NCBI GenBank assembly: GCA_903929655.1
Contig: CAIYVS010000618.1
Span: 1 to 9,731, forward strand
DNA: 9,731 nucleotides
Direction of reading: 5' to 3'
Origin: an uncultured Bacteroidota bacterium
Lineage (GTDB): Bacteria > Bacteroidota > Bacteroidia > Chitinophagales > Chitinophagaceae
Under the pieces are notes generated by a model, which had not been told where the DNA came from, searched no databases, and saw only the letters and a list, made by a program, of their open reading frames with translations. Shown here in pieces: positions 1-6,458 of the stretch. The stretch's first letter is position 1, and each line of letters starts with the position of its first letter. Position numbers and translations under genes: made by a program.

Positions 1-1
1 A

Positions 2-207
2 AATTTTATGGTAGCTGAAGGAGAAGTTGTATTTTTAAAAATTATTTAAGGGTATATCTCACATGTTGCAATTGTCACTTTAAACGGCAGACATACGTAG
101 GAGATGCTTACTTATTTTGCTGTTATTATTGTGGTAAGCAAATGCATCAGTTTTACCAATCTTCTTCAGCCACTTCAGCAAACTACTGGTCTCTAAAAGT
201 CACATGA
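2..207 (+). CDS. C-terminal tail of a zinc-ribbon-like protein, split by an apparent -1 frameshift
   Basis: This is the end of a gene that begins before the window. Two reading frames join here. The frame starting at base 2 ends at TAA 47-49 and reads VAEGEVVFLKII near its end. The -1 frame is open from 19 to TGA 205-207 and encodes CCNC (64-75), then about 14 residues, then CYYCGK (121-141), so two C-x2-C knuckles typical of a zinc ribbon. The -1 frame has no ATG, GTG or TTG between 19 and the ATG at 142, which lies beyond the cysteines, so it cannot easily start on its own. The frames meet at TTTAAAA (34-40), a possible slippery site within an A/T run. A sequencing or natural indel is the simplest explanation; programmed slippage is possible. 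The tail overlaps the 3' end of the convergent gene at 183-695 by 25 bases. The rest of the protein, and so its function, cannot be seen. Confidence 0.4.
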
Positions 208-695
208 CCACATTGCGCAAACTTTACAGGTGCAGAGATATCTATTTTGTGTCTGGAAGCATAAGATTTGAAAAGCTCTTTGAATCGCTCTGTTTTCTCA
301 TCCCTTACATCAGTTTTAAAATCAAAAAGGTAATAATCAACTCTCCCATCCGCATTAAAATAGATCCTGTTCCAGCATTTCGTTTCCTTTCCCCATTCAA
401 AATGGTTTTCATGTAAATACTTGCCCAGCCCCCTCAGAAATTTCTGGTAAGAGCCGATAAGGTTGTCAGACATCTCCTTCGTCTTAAACACAGCTAATGA
501 ACTATCCACAACATTCACCGCAGATCGGTACATACTGTCCAGTTGTACAATATTTATTCCCTCCGCCTGTGCCCTTTTTACAGATTCCACATATGGTAGT
601 TGAAATTGTTGCCCGCTTGCGCACAACGAAAAATTGAAAATAATAAGCAAAGTAAAAAAGTACTTCCTGATCTTTAAAATGTGGTACACTTTCAT
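183..695 (-). CDS. small exported protein of unknown function
   Basis: I do not recognise a family for this 170-residue protein. Residues 1-29 form a signal peptide: basic residues (KIRK, 8-11), a hydrophobic core (YFFTLLIIFNFSL), then CASGQQ. The residue before Cys25 is Leu, which fits a lipobox poorly, so cleavage by signal peptidase I around Gly28 is more likely than lipidation. The mature part is about 140 residues with predicted helices at 35-95, followed by an alternating stretch (IYFNADGRVDYYLFDFK, 111-127), a charged helix, and an end containing KFAQCGHVTF. This alpha then beta layout suggests a small periplasmic or surface domain. The two mature cysteines, C107 and C162, could pair in the oxidising periplasm. 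The ATG at 693-695 is the only start that keeps the signal peptide. It is divergent from the propeller-like gene, and its 3' end overlaps the zinc-ribbon tail. Confidence 0.75.
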   Translation of the reverse strand: MKVYHILKIRKYFFTLLIIFNFSLCASGQQFQLPYVESVKRAQAEGINIVQLDSMYRSAVNVVDSSLAVFKTKEMSDNLIGSYQKFLRGLGKYLHENHFEWGKETKCWNRIYFNADGRVDYYLFDFKTDVRDEKTERFKELFKSYASRHKIDISAPVKFAQCGHVTFRDQ

Positions 696-832
696 ATCGC
701 TTTGTTGCTTGGGTCCTGTGATGGATAGACATTGAATACATGAATAGACGTATTTTATACGAAGATGTATGGGAAAATAAAAAAAATGTCAAAATAGACA
801 ACTACCTTGTAAGAAACCAAAAAACATATTTT

Positions 833-1852
833 ATGACAAACACCATGGAAAAAAGCAAGGTTCATTACCAGCCATTCAACAACCCGGCTGCAGGCACAAT
901 TATTATGGGAGTAAGAGGCCAGCATGGCTCCGAAAAAGTTTACGTAAGCGGCACCACCACAAATGGAATGGTCAACGGACTATTATACCTCGGCCCCCTC
1001 ACAGGACAAGGAAATGATGGGAAATGGTATGAACTAAATTACACCAGCCCGGACTTTGATGATGTAACAAGTACATCATGTTATGGACCTAATAACGCAC
1101 CGGGCGGCAATGTCCAGATAGTCGGCGCATATTTGCGTTCGTCCACAGGCAAAAATAATCTCGGTTTTTATTACGAAGGCCCTCTCGACGGTTCAGGCAC
1201 ATGGACAACAGTTTCGCCAAACAATGGGGATACCAACAACGTATTTGTACACAGTACGATGGGTGGTCTGGCAGTAGGTAATTACGACTTCGGCAACGAT
1301 ATCAATGGTCGTGCATTCATTTACGATATTGCTACCGGCTTATGTACAGATTTCATGATACCTGGTTCATTAACCACAACACTATATGGTATATGGCACA
1401 ACGGCGGTAATAGCTTTACATTGGCAGGTGGTTATTCTGCAAAAGAACTGGGAGAATTTAGCCAGGCATTTTTAGTTGACTATGATTCTGAAACTAAGGC
1501 CACAAGCAACTTCAAAGCATTCAGTTACAAAAACGAAAAAATGCTTTCCATAGTTACCCATTTTGAAGGCATCACACTCGCTGCAGATCATGACGGCTAC
1601 AACATGCCAGCCGATTGGATAAACATAAAAGGAAGCCCAAAAGAAGGAGCGTCATTTGTCAGCGTAAAAAGAAACCCCGACCGTTCATTTGGAGAAGCCA
1701 CCTGGGTAGACATCGCATACCCCGGAGATATAGTTACCAGCGCCAATACCGCATACAAAAACAGCATACTAGGCATATGCGTCGCCGATGCCGGATCAGG
1801 CGCAGCACCTGTAACCAGCTCTTTTTGTGCCACAGTGATCCCGGCAAAATAG
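833..1852 (+). CDS. predicted beta-propeller-like repeat protein without signal peptide
   Basis: The open frame begins at ATG 740, but the first 31 codons are AT-rich and look untranslated, so I place the start at ATG 833 (MTNTMEK); ATG 845 is also possible. From 833 the protein has 339 residues. It is rich in Gly, Asn, Thr and aromatics and shows about six degenerate units of roughly 45-60 residues. Each has a small/polar turn, a hydrophobic strand with Gly, and a closing strand. Examples are LLYLGPLTG and FYYEGPLDG for the first two units, then GGLAVGNYDF...GRAFIYD, then GNSFTLAGGY...QAFLVDYD. This is what a beta-propeller looks like at sequence level. No secretion signal, membrane segment or sorting domain is present, which is odd for such a surface-like composition. 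I cannot name a family. The gene stands alone, divergent from 183-695 and convergent with the TPR gene. Confidence 0.7.
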   Translation: MTNTMEKSKVHYQPFNNPAAGTIIMGVRGQHGSEKVYVSGTTTNGMVNGLLYLGPLTGQGNDGKWYELNYTSPDFDDVTSTSCYGPNNAPGGNVQIVGAYLRSSTGKNNLGFYYEGPLDGSGTWTTVSPNNGDTNNVFVHSTMGGLAVGNYDFGNDINGRAFIYDIATGLCTDFMIPGSLTTTLYGIWHNGGNSFTLAGGYSAKELGEFSQAFLVDYDSETKATSNFKAFSYKNEKMLSIVTHFEGITLAADHDGYNMPADWINIKGSPKEGASFVSVKRNPDRSFGEATWVDIAYPGDIVTSANTAYKNSILGICVADAGSGAAPVTSSFCATVIPAK

Positions 1853-1899
1853 AGCCTCAATTTTATCAATGCTTCAAAAATAATTACAGATACCCACAC

Positions 1900-1927
1900 G
1901 TAGAGACGCAATGTTTTGCGTCTCTAC
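1900..1927. repeat. perfect 12-bp inverted repeat hairpin
   Basis: The left arm GTAGAGACGCAA (1900-1911) and the right arm TTGCGTCTCTAC (1916-1927) are exact reverse complements with a four-base loop, TGTT. It lies 47 bases after the stop codon of the propeller-like gene. No T-tract follows on either strand. From memory, palindromes built on GTAGAGACGCA are dispersed repeats in several Bacteroidota and cyanobacterial genomes, so this is probably a genome-wide repeat that may also act as a terminator or mRNA end-stabiliser. Confidence 0.8.
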
Positions 1928-1942
1928 AACATTTATACAAAG

Positions 1943-1980
1943 CCCAATCATATTCTGTCATGGCAGCTCTGTCGAGCCAT
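1943..1980. repeat. partial REP-like unit with a variant hairpin
   Basis: It starts with the leader CCCAATCATATTCTGTCAT, identical over 19 bases to 2101-2119, and forms a stem ATGGC (1960-1964) with GCCAT (1976-1980) around an 11-base loop, AGCTCTGTCGA. The full units have ATAGT with ACTAT around GAGCTTGTCGA. Two stem positions differ and both are compensated on the other arm. Confidence 0.7.
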
Positions 1981-2073
1981 ATTCTGTCATAGTGAGCTTG
2001 TCGAACTATGACATGCTGAACCTTCTTTCAATCGCCCAAACAAGGCCTCATTGCGAGGAACGAAGCAACCTCG
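1978..2073. repeat. REP-like palindromic repeat, copy 1
   Basis: This 96-bp unit recurs at 2107-2202, offset by 129 bases, with three mismatches. It contains a 9-bp stem, TGTCATAGT (1985-1993) with ACTATGACA (2005-2013), closing an 11-base loop, and a second 6-bp stem, GCGAGG (2053-2058) with CCTCGC (2069-2074, one base beyond the unit). The motifs AGCTTGTCGA and CATTGCGAGGAACGAAGCAA resemble dispersed repeats I recall from many Bacteroidota genomes. No transposase is present, so it would be a non-autonomous element. Confidence 0.8.
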
Positions 2074-2106
2074 CGACACAATACAAATTAAACTTATTTG
2101 CCCAAT

Positions 2107-2202
2107 CATATTCTGTCATAGTGAGCTTGTCGAACTATGACATGCTGAACCTTCTTCCAATCGCCCAATCAAGGCCTCATTGCAAGGAACGAAGCAACCT
2201 CG
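2107..2202. repeat. REP-like palindromic repeat, copy 2
   Basis: This is the second copy of the 96-bp unit, in the same orientation as the first. The 9-bp stem is kept exactly (2114-2122 with 2134-2142). The second stem is damaged because GCGAGG has become GCAAGG, leaving one mismatch. The shared leader CCCAATCATATTCTGTCAT also occurs at 1943-1961, so the array looks like two full units plus one partial unit at its left end. Confidence 0.8.
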
Positions 2203-2239
2203 TGATTAAATGAGAAGCAAAAATATGATTCCTCAACCC

Positions 2240-3946
2240 CTACTTATACGGCAAATGAGAGATCAATATCGCCGGATGATGATCCTCCTTATCTAATTCA
2301 TAATAAAAAGCCGCCGCCCATTCATCCGCCCTCTCTACCTTAGGGCCCAAAGTGATCTTATGTATTATTGGATTGATTTTTACCAACTCAATATAAACCC
2401 TCGGAGGTTCAGAATCAGTATCAACCTTTTTAGGAAAACCAATACCCTTTACAACCAGTCTCAGTTCATGTTCATACTGGAATTCAATACTTTTAAATAA
2501 ATAAGCAATGCTGTTCAGTAGTTCTTGCACATCCAGTATATCAGAAGGCTCATTTTTACTTTCATTAAACTTTTTAATGTTTTGCTGCAAGTTGCTCATT
2601 TGCTGATTTAGCACTATTTCATCTTCTTTGTTTATGCCGGGAACAGTAAAACTATCGGCTTGCACATTTGTTCCTTGTACTCTGTAAGCCACCCTGTAAA
2701 AACTAAACTCTTCGTAGTCTGTGTCTGAAATACCGGATTTGTTATCGGCAGTTAATTTTTCTTTGATGCTTTTCTGAAATGCCTCTCTTTTAAGAGTTAA
2801 TGCACAGCCTTTAGCCTCCTCTTTTTTCTCTTTACCATACATTCTCCATAAAGTAAGATCATCATGTTTGTTTTCTGCAACAAAACTTCCGATAAAAGGT
2901 TTAGTAGTGAAACTAGTCGCAACAGTATCGTTGATCTTTTGCATGGGTTGATGAAAAGATAGAAATTTAAATAATTCTCTTTCTTCTGATGTATCATTCA
3001 GAAAGGCTCCTTCTGATAGACGGAATAGGCTTTCTTTTTCCAGGATTAATACTTTTGCTACAGACAAACCTGTATAATGTGTAACACAGGCCTCTTTGTA
3101 TAATAAGATTTCTTTTATTTTATTTACTGATTCATTGATTTCATTGTAGGAACCACTTTTAATTAGTTTTTTTAATTCTTTGATTTTTGCTTGGGCTAAT
3201 GATTTAAAATATTCCTCACGATCATTGGTTAATTCAATAAATTTTTCATAGGCAGCTAATGCATCTTCATATGCTTCAGTTTCTTGATATACTAATCCTA
3301 TATTAAAATATGGGCCATCATATATTGGGTCGATTTCAATAGCTTTACTATATGCTTCAATAGCTTTATCGTATTCTTTTAAATCAGCGCAAACATTTCC
3401 TAATCCATTATAAGGGTAGCTATATTTAGTGTCAATTTCAATAGCTTTATTGTAAGCTTTTATAGCATTATTATATTCTTTTAACTCTGCATAAACATTT
3501 CCTAATCCATTATAAGGGTAGCTAAATTTAGGGTCGATCTCAATAGCTTTATTATAGGCTCCTATAGCCTTATCATATTCTTTTAAAGCACGGTAAACAT
3601 TTCCTAACCCATAATAAGGGTAGCTTAATTTTGGGTTAATTTCAATAGCTTTATTATAGGCTTCTATAGCGTTAATATATTCTTTGGCCTCCCAGTATAA
3701 GTTTCCTCTATAATGATTTGCTTTTGCATTTAAAGGATCAATTAATAATGCTTTTTTTACTGCTTTGTCGCAAAGCTCTTTTTCTTCGAGCCTGTAATAT
3801 GCCTGTGCTTTTTCAGCATACAAGTCAGCATTTTGATAATGGTTTAAAATATCATCTGTAAGCAATTCAATTACTTCTTTGTATTGCTCCTTCTCATTGA
3901 ATGCACGGGCTTCTTTTAATAATTTTTCCAGATATGTCATTGGCAT
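2240..3946 (-). CDS. TPR repeat protein with C-terminal DUF2971-like domain
   Basis: A soluble 568-residue protein with no signal peptide or membrane segment, so cytoplasmic. Residues 1-72 are helical and TPR-like. Five regular 34-residue TPR units then run from 73 to 242, with the pattern GLGNVY..LKEYDKAI.AYNKAIEIDP, which builds a protein-binding superhelix. A charged linker (243-285) leads to a C-terminal region whose landmarks match my memory of DUF2971: HYTGLS (290-295), FLND (315-318), LWRMYG (366-371) followed by a Gly-Cys-Ala-Leu strand, YRVAYRV (417-423), YEHELRLV (491-498), and ITLGP (531-535). DUF2971 has no established activity that I can cite; TPR units probably recruit a partner. 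The start ATG 3944-3946 is followed by a second ATG two codons later (3938-3940), which would give nearly the same protein. It is a single gene, separated from its neighbours by repeat-rich gaps. Confidence 0.85.
   Translation of the reverse strand: MPMTYLEKLLKEARAFNEKEQYKEVIELLTDDILNHYQNADLYAEKAQAYYRLEEKELCDKAVKKALLIDPLNAKANHYRGNLYWEAKEYINAIEAYNKAIEINPKLSYPYYGLGNVYRALKEYDKAIGAYNKAIEIDPKFSYPYNGLGNVYAELKEYNNAIKAYNKAIEIDTKYSYPYNGLGNVCADLKEYDKAIEAYSKAIEIDPIYDGPYFNIGLVYQETEAYEDALAAYEKFIELTNDREEYFKSLAQAKIKELKKLIKSGSYNEINESVNKIKEILLYKEACVTHYTGLSVAKVLILEKESLFRLSEGAFLNDTSEERELFKFLSFHQPMQKINDTVATSFTTKPFIGSFVAENKHDDLTLWRMYGKEKKEEAKGCALTLKREAFQKSIKEKLTADNKSGISDTDYEEFSFYRVAYRVQGTNVQADSFTVPGINKEDEIVLNQQMSNLQQNIKKFNESKNEPSDILDVQELLNSIAYLFKSIEFQYEHELRLVVKGIGFPKKVDTDSEPPRVYIELVKINPIIHKITLGPKVERADEWAAAFYYELDKEDHHPAILISHLPYK
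3323..3730 (-). repeat. four in-frame 102-bp tandem units coding TPRs
   Basis: Units lie at 3629-3730, 3527-3628, 3425-3526 and 3323-3424, each 102 bp and therefore 34 codons. The last three are very close at DNA level: AAACATTTCCTAATCCATTA recurs at 3391 and 3493 with the flanking ten bases also identical, and in near-identical form at 3595. The 3629-3730 unit is more diverged. Conservation at silent sites points to recent duplication or gene conversion rather than selection on protein alone. Confidence 0.85.
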
Positions 3947-4023
3947 AGGGGTTTAAATCAAGCCAAAAGATACGATTTTTTATTGCCTAATCATATCTGT
4001 TCCAATTGGCAGGATATTCACTC

Positions 4024-4108
4024 GCGAATTCCCCTCCTGTTTGATGATAAGCTCAATGACCTTGATGTCGTATTCCCCCTTCGAAGGGGGTAGGGGGATG
4101 TTTTTTTT
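4024..4108. repeat. GC-rich palindromic intergenic element followed by a T-run
   Basis: It contains GAATTCCCC (4026-4034), then the 16-base palindrome CCCCCTTCGAAGGGGG (4075-4090), then TAGGGGGATG and eight T residues (4101-4108). On the plus strand it has the form of an intrinsic terminator, but no plus-strand gene lies upstream, and it sits beyond the 3' end of the minus-strand exporter in the wrong orientation for that gene. The same arms recur at 6294-6344, so I read it as a dispersed repeat. The A-run lies before the hairpin for minus-strand transcripts. Confidence 0.6.
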
Positions 4109-4160
4109 AGCACATTAAGGCTCTGCAATTCGACTTATATTTTCAGCCTTTAGATGACCT

Positions 4161-4194
4161 ATTCTGCAAATTCTTTAATTCTGTAAATTCTGAT
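4161..4194. repeat. short 8-9 bp tandem repeat at the exporter 3' end
   Basis: Four units, ATTCTGCAA, ATTCTTTA, ATTCTGTAA and ATTCTGAT, follow each other directly, equivalent to two copies of a 17-base unit. The last base overlaps the stop codon of the MFS gene (4194-4196). The pattern resembles a dispersed AT-rich repeat of the type TCCTGTAAATCCTGAT that I recall from other Bacteroidota, but with TTC in place of TCC. Confidence 0.5.
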
Positions 4195-5429
4195 CATCTG
4201 GCAGCCCCCTGTGTCGCCAAATGATGCGCAGTCAGTGAGCGGATCGCAAACAATGTTCCCACAGCTATCATCAAAGCCCCCGCAATAAAATGCATCCCCG
4301 GAAAATAAAAAGGAGCAGAAGCCGAGGTAAAATAAGCAAACAAATTGTTCATGATAAGAGGCCCGATGATAGCAGATACACTCATAAGACTTGTCAGCCC
4401 CCCTTGTAGTTCTCCCTGCTCATTTGCCGGCACCTGGTTCGAGATAATACCTTGCAGTGCAGGCCCCGCAATACCTCCCAGGCAATACGGAACAAGAAAA
4501 GCAAACATCATCCATCCCTGGCTCGCAAAAGCAAACAAAACCATTCCCAAAGTATATAGACTAAGCCCCACATAAACAGAATTTTTCACCCCGAGTTTTG
4601 GTGTAATAACCCTTATCAACCCGCCTTGTACAATAGCCACCAGCAACCCAACCACCCCCAACGAATAACCTACAGTTTTCGCAGTCCAGCCAAATTTCAG
4701 CATCGTATAAAAAGTCCAAACAGATTGCACTGCATTGGCAGCAACATAAACAAGAAACAAGGTAACAACAAGTCCTGAAACAATAGGGTAGCGCTTCAGA
4801 TGCATTAAGGAGCCAACAGGATTAGCCCGCTTCCAGTCAAACTTGCGGCGGTTTTCCTTCAGTAAAGATTCAGGAAGAATAAAATAACCATACAGGAAAT
4901 TCAGCAAGCTGAAACACGCTGCCACCATAAAAGGTACCCTCGGCCCCCACTGCGCAGAAATGCCCCCTATCACAGGTCCTATAATAAAGCCCAGCCCGAA
5001 AGCCGCACCCACCATCCCGAAATTCTGAGCTCTTTTTTCAGGCGCGCTGATATCGGCAATATAAGCGGTAGCAGTAGTAAAACTGGCGCCCGTTATCCCG
5101 GCAATAACCCTGCCCACGAACAACCATGCAATGGTAGGCGCAAAAGCCTGGAAAACATAATCCAGTCCAAGCCCCAGCAGAGCGAAAAGCAATATAGGCC
5201 GTCTGCCGAATCTATCACTAAGTCCTCCCAATACAGGTGAAAAAAAGAATTGCATGAGGGCATACGAAAACGTAAGCCAGCTTCCCCATTTGGCGGCATT
5301 GCTCAGGTTATCGCCCGTAAGCTGTTGTATCAGCTTAGGCATAACAGGAATGATAATTCCAAATCCTATTACATCAATAAGTATAGTGATAAAAATAAAG
5401 CCTAAAGCCGACGAACGTTTTACACTCAT
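4194..5429 (-). CDS. TetA-like MFS drug/H+ antiporter
   Basis: A 12-helix inner-membrane exporter of the TCR/Tet branch of the major facilitator superfamily, expected to expel a small molecule in exchange for protons. From ATG 5429 it has 411 residues, the usual size. Motifs in that numbering: an acidic residue in helix 1 (LIDVIGFGIIIPVMP, 17-31), motif A GGLSDRFGRRP (68-78), the Tet-like IAGITGAS...AYIADIS around 110-128, motif C GLGFIIGPVIGG (145-156), and FILPES at 183-188 before the central loop. These match TetA proteins well, but tetracycline as the substrate is not shown, since chromosomal relatives are common. The frame can be extended eight codons to a TTG at 5453; the ATG is preferred because family proteins start just before helix 1. 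It follows the LytTR regulator by 39 bases on the same strand and is probably co-transcribed. Confidence 0.9.
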   Translation of the reverse strand: MSVKRSSALGFIFITILIDVIGFGIIIPVMPKLIQQLTGDNLSNAAKWGSWLTFSYALMQFFFSPVLGGLSDRFGRRPILLFALLGLGLDYVFQAFAPTIAWLFVGRVIAGITGASFTTATAYIADISAPEKRAQNFGMVGAAFGLGFIIGPVIGGISAQWGPRVPFMVAACFSLLNFLYGYFILPESLLKENRRKFDWKRANPVGSLMHLKRYPIVSGLVVTLFLVYVAANAVQSVWTFYTMLKFGWTAKTVGYSLGVVGLLVAIVQGGLIRVITPKLGVKNSVYVGLSLYTLGMVLFAFASQGWMMFAFLVPYCLGGIAGPALQGIISNQVPANEQGELQGGLTSLMSVSAIIGPLIMNNLFAYFTSASAPFYFPGMHFIAGALMIAVGTLFAIRSLTAHHLATQGAAR

Positions 5430-5468
5430 GAAATGGAGAATTATAAAAAGCAAAATAAGGAATTATCC

Positions 5469-6197
5469 TCACAGCAATTTATAATTATCAAATATTTTAT
5501 GCACCTCGTCCCGGTAAGTATTGCCAATTGTGATCAATTGGTCTTTGATGCGGATAGCATTGCCATCCACTTCCGAAACGTAAGCTATATTAATGATGTA
5601 TGACTTGTTCACCCTTATGAAATTACTCATGCCCGCCAGCGTATCCTCTATATTCTTCATCGTACTATGCACGATCACCTTTCCCGAATCGGTCCATAAA
5701 CACAAATAGTTCTTCAAGCCCTCCACAAAACACAGTTTGGATAAGTCTATCTTGATCAGTTTGCCCTCCGATTTTACAAACAATATATTGTTCCCTGCAT
5801 TGGTACTGACAGATATATTCGTATTGCTTGTCTGCCCCTGTATGATATCCCTGGCCTTATTGATGGCCTTTAAAAACCGCTCGAAGGCAATAGGTTTAAC
5901 CAAATAATCAATAGCATTCAGTTCATAACTTTCCACAGCAAACTCTGAGTAGGCAGTAGTAAAAATAACATGAGGAGGATTCTTAAGGGTCTTCAAAAAA
6001 TCGATCCCCGATATCTCCGGCATATTAATATCAAGCAGCACAAGGTCCACCTGTTGTTTGTTCAGCATCCCAAAAGCTTCCAGTGCATTCTTACATTTAC
6101 CCAGTAGCTCCAGTTCAGGTGTTTTAAGAATATAAGTCTCCAGTATATCCTGCGCCAATGGCTCATCATCTACAATAAGTGCTTTTATATTCTGCAT
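5469..6197 (-). CDS. LytTR-family response regulator
   Basis: A 242-residue cytoplasmic two-component regulator. The receiver domain (about 4-120) has the acidic pair D10-D11, the phosphoacceptor D56 in LLDINMP, the switch T80 in FTTAYSEFA, and K101 in VKP, so all catalytic positions are intact. A linker rich in Ser, Thr and Asn (121-135) leads to a LytTR DNA-binding domain (about 138-240) with FVEGLKNYLCLW and FIRVNKSYIIN, the usual landmarks. LytTR domains bind paired direct repeats near promoters. The partner is almost certainly the LytS-type kinase at 6459-7535, the next gene upstream on the same strand, although 261 bases of repeat DNA separate them. The exporter downstream is 39 bases away. 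The start ATG 6195-6197 gives a normal receiver N-terminus. Confidence 0.95.
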   Translation of the reverse strand: MQNIKALIVDDEPLAQDILETYILKTPELELLGKCKNALEAFGMLNKQQVDLVLLDINMPEISGIDFLKTLKNPPHVIFTTAYSEFAVESYELNAIDYLVKPIAFERFLKAINKARDIIQGQTSNTNISVSTNAGNNILFVKSEGKLIKIDLSKLCFVEGLKNYLCLWTDSGKVIVHSTMKNIEDTLAGMSNFIRVNKSYIINIAYVSEVDGNAIRIKDQLITIGNTYRDEVHKIFDNYKLL

Positions 6198-6458
6198 ATG
6201 TATATTAGTCTTGTATCAAGGATAAAATATTAATTGTCCCGGCCTTTACAACGCATTGCCGTTTCCCGAAAATAAGGGCAATTACTCGAGAGGGAATTCC
6301 CCCTTTAGCGTAAGCCTTGTGCATGATGAAGGGGGTAAGGGGATATTTACGGAATATGGAAACAATAGCCCCGGCCTTCAGGTCGGGGATCCGAATAATA
6401 AAAGAAAAGGCTTTAGCCAAAATAAAGATATTGAGTATGTGGTATTTTAAATTAAACA
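6198..6458. repeat. repeat-rich spacer between kinase and regulator genes
   Basis: No gene is supported here. It contains several inverted repeats: ATTGCC (6255-6260) with GGCAAT (6277-6282); GGGAATTCCC (6292-6301); CCCCCTT (6299-6305) with AAGGGGG (6329-6335) around a 23-base loop; and an 8-bp stem CCCCGGCC (6369-6376) with GGTCGGGG (6381-6388), including one G-T pair and a TTCA loop. The third shares its arms and flanks with 4026-4099. In the minus-strand transcript these hairpins lie between the kinase stop and the regulator start and could lower regulator expression or process the mRNA. Confidence 0.7.

Larger units (their letters stand above)
1853..2239. other. repeat-filled gap between convergent genes
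   Basis: This 387-base stretch separates the convergent 3' ends of the propeller-like gene and the TPR gene. I see no gene in it. Open frames that cross it simply translate the repeats and contain the same peptide twice. It holds a perfect hairpin (1900-1927), a short hairpin (1960-1980) and two copies of a 96-bp palindromic repeat, listed separately. No hairpin is followed by a clear T-run on either strand, so no standard intrinsic terminator can be assigned, although the strong 12-bp stem could help end transcripts from the left. Confidence 0.7.

Noticed and set aside
740..832. N-terminal extension of the propeller-like gene from ATG 740
   Set aside because: The 31 codons are AT-rich and lack any repeat or signal peptide character; ATG 833 or 845 fits better.
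1978..2202. Duplicated repeat as a CRISPR or attachment site
   Set aside because: Only two copies of 96 bp with a 33-base gap, internal palindromes and no integrase or cas gene nearby.
1597..2213. Several overlapping open frames on both strands, including one repeating the same peptide twice
   Set aside because: They lie opposite or out of frame to the propeller-like gene or translate the duplicated palindromic repeat; no coding signal of their own.
3323..3730. Regular repeats as a CRISPR array
   Set aside because: The 102-bp period is in frame and encodes TPR units; there are no unique spacers and no cas genes.
4075..4108. Hairpin plus T-run as the terminator of the exporter gene
   Set aside because: The T-run is on the plus strand while the exporter is on the minus strand, and no plus-strand gene precedes it.
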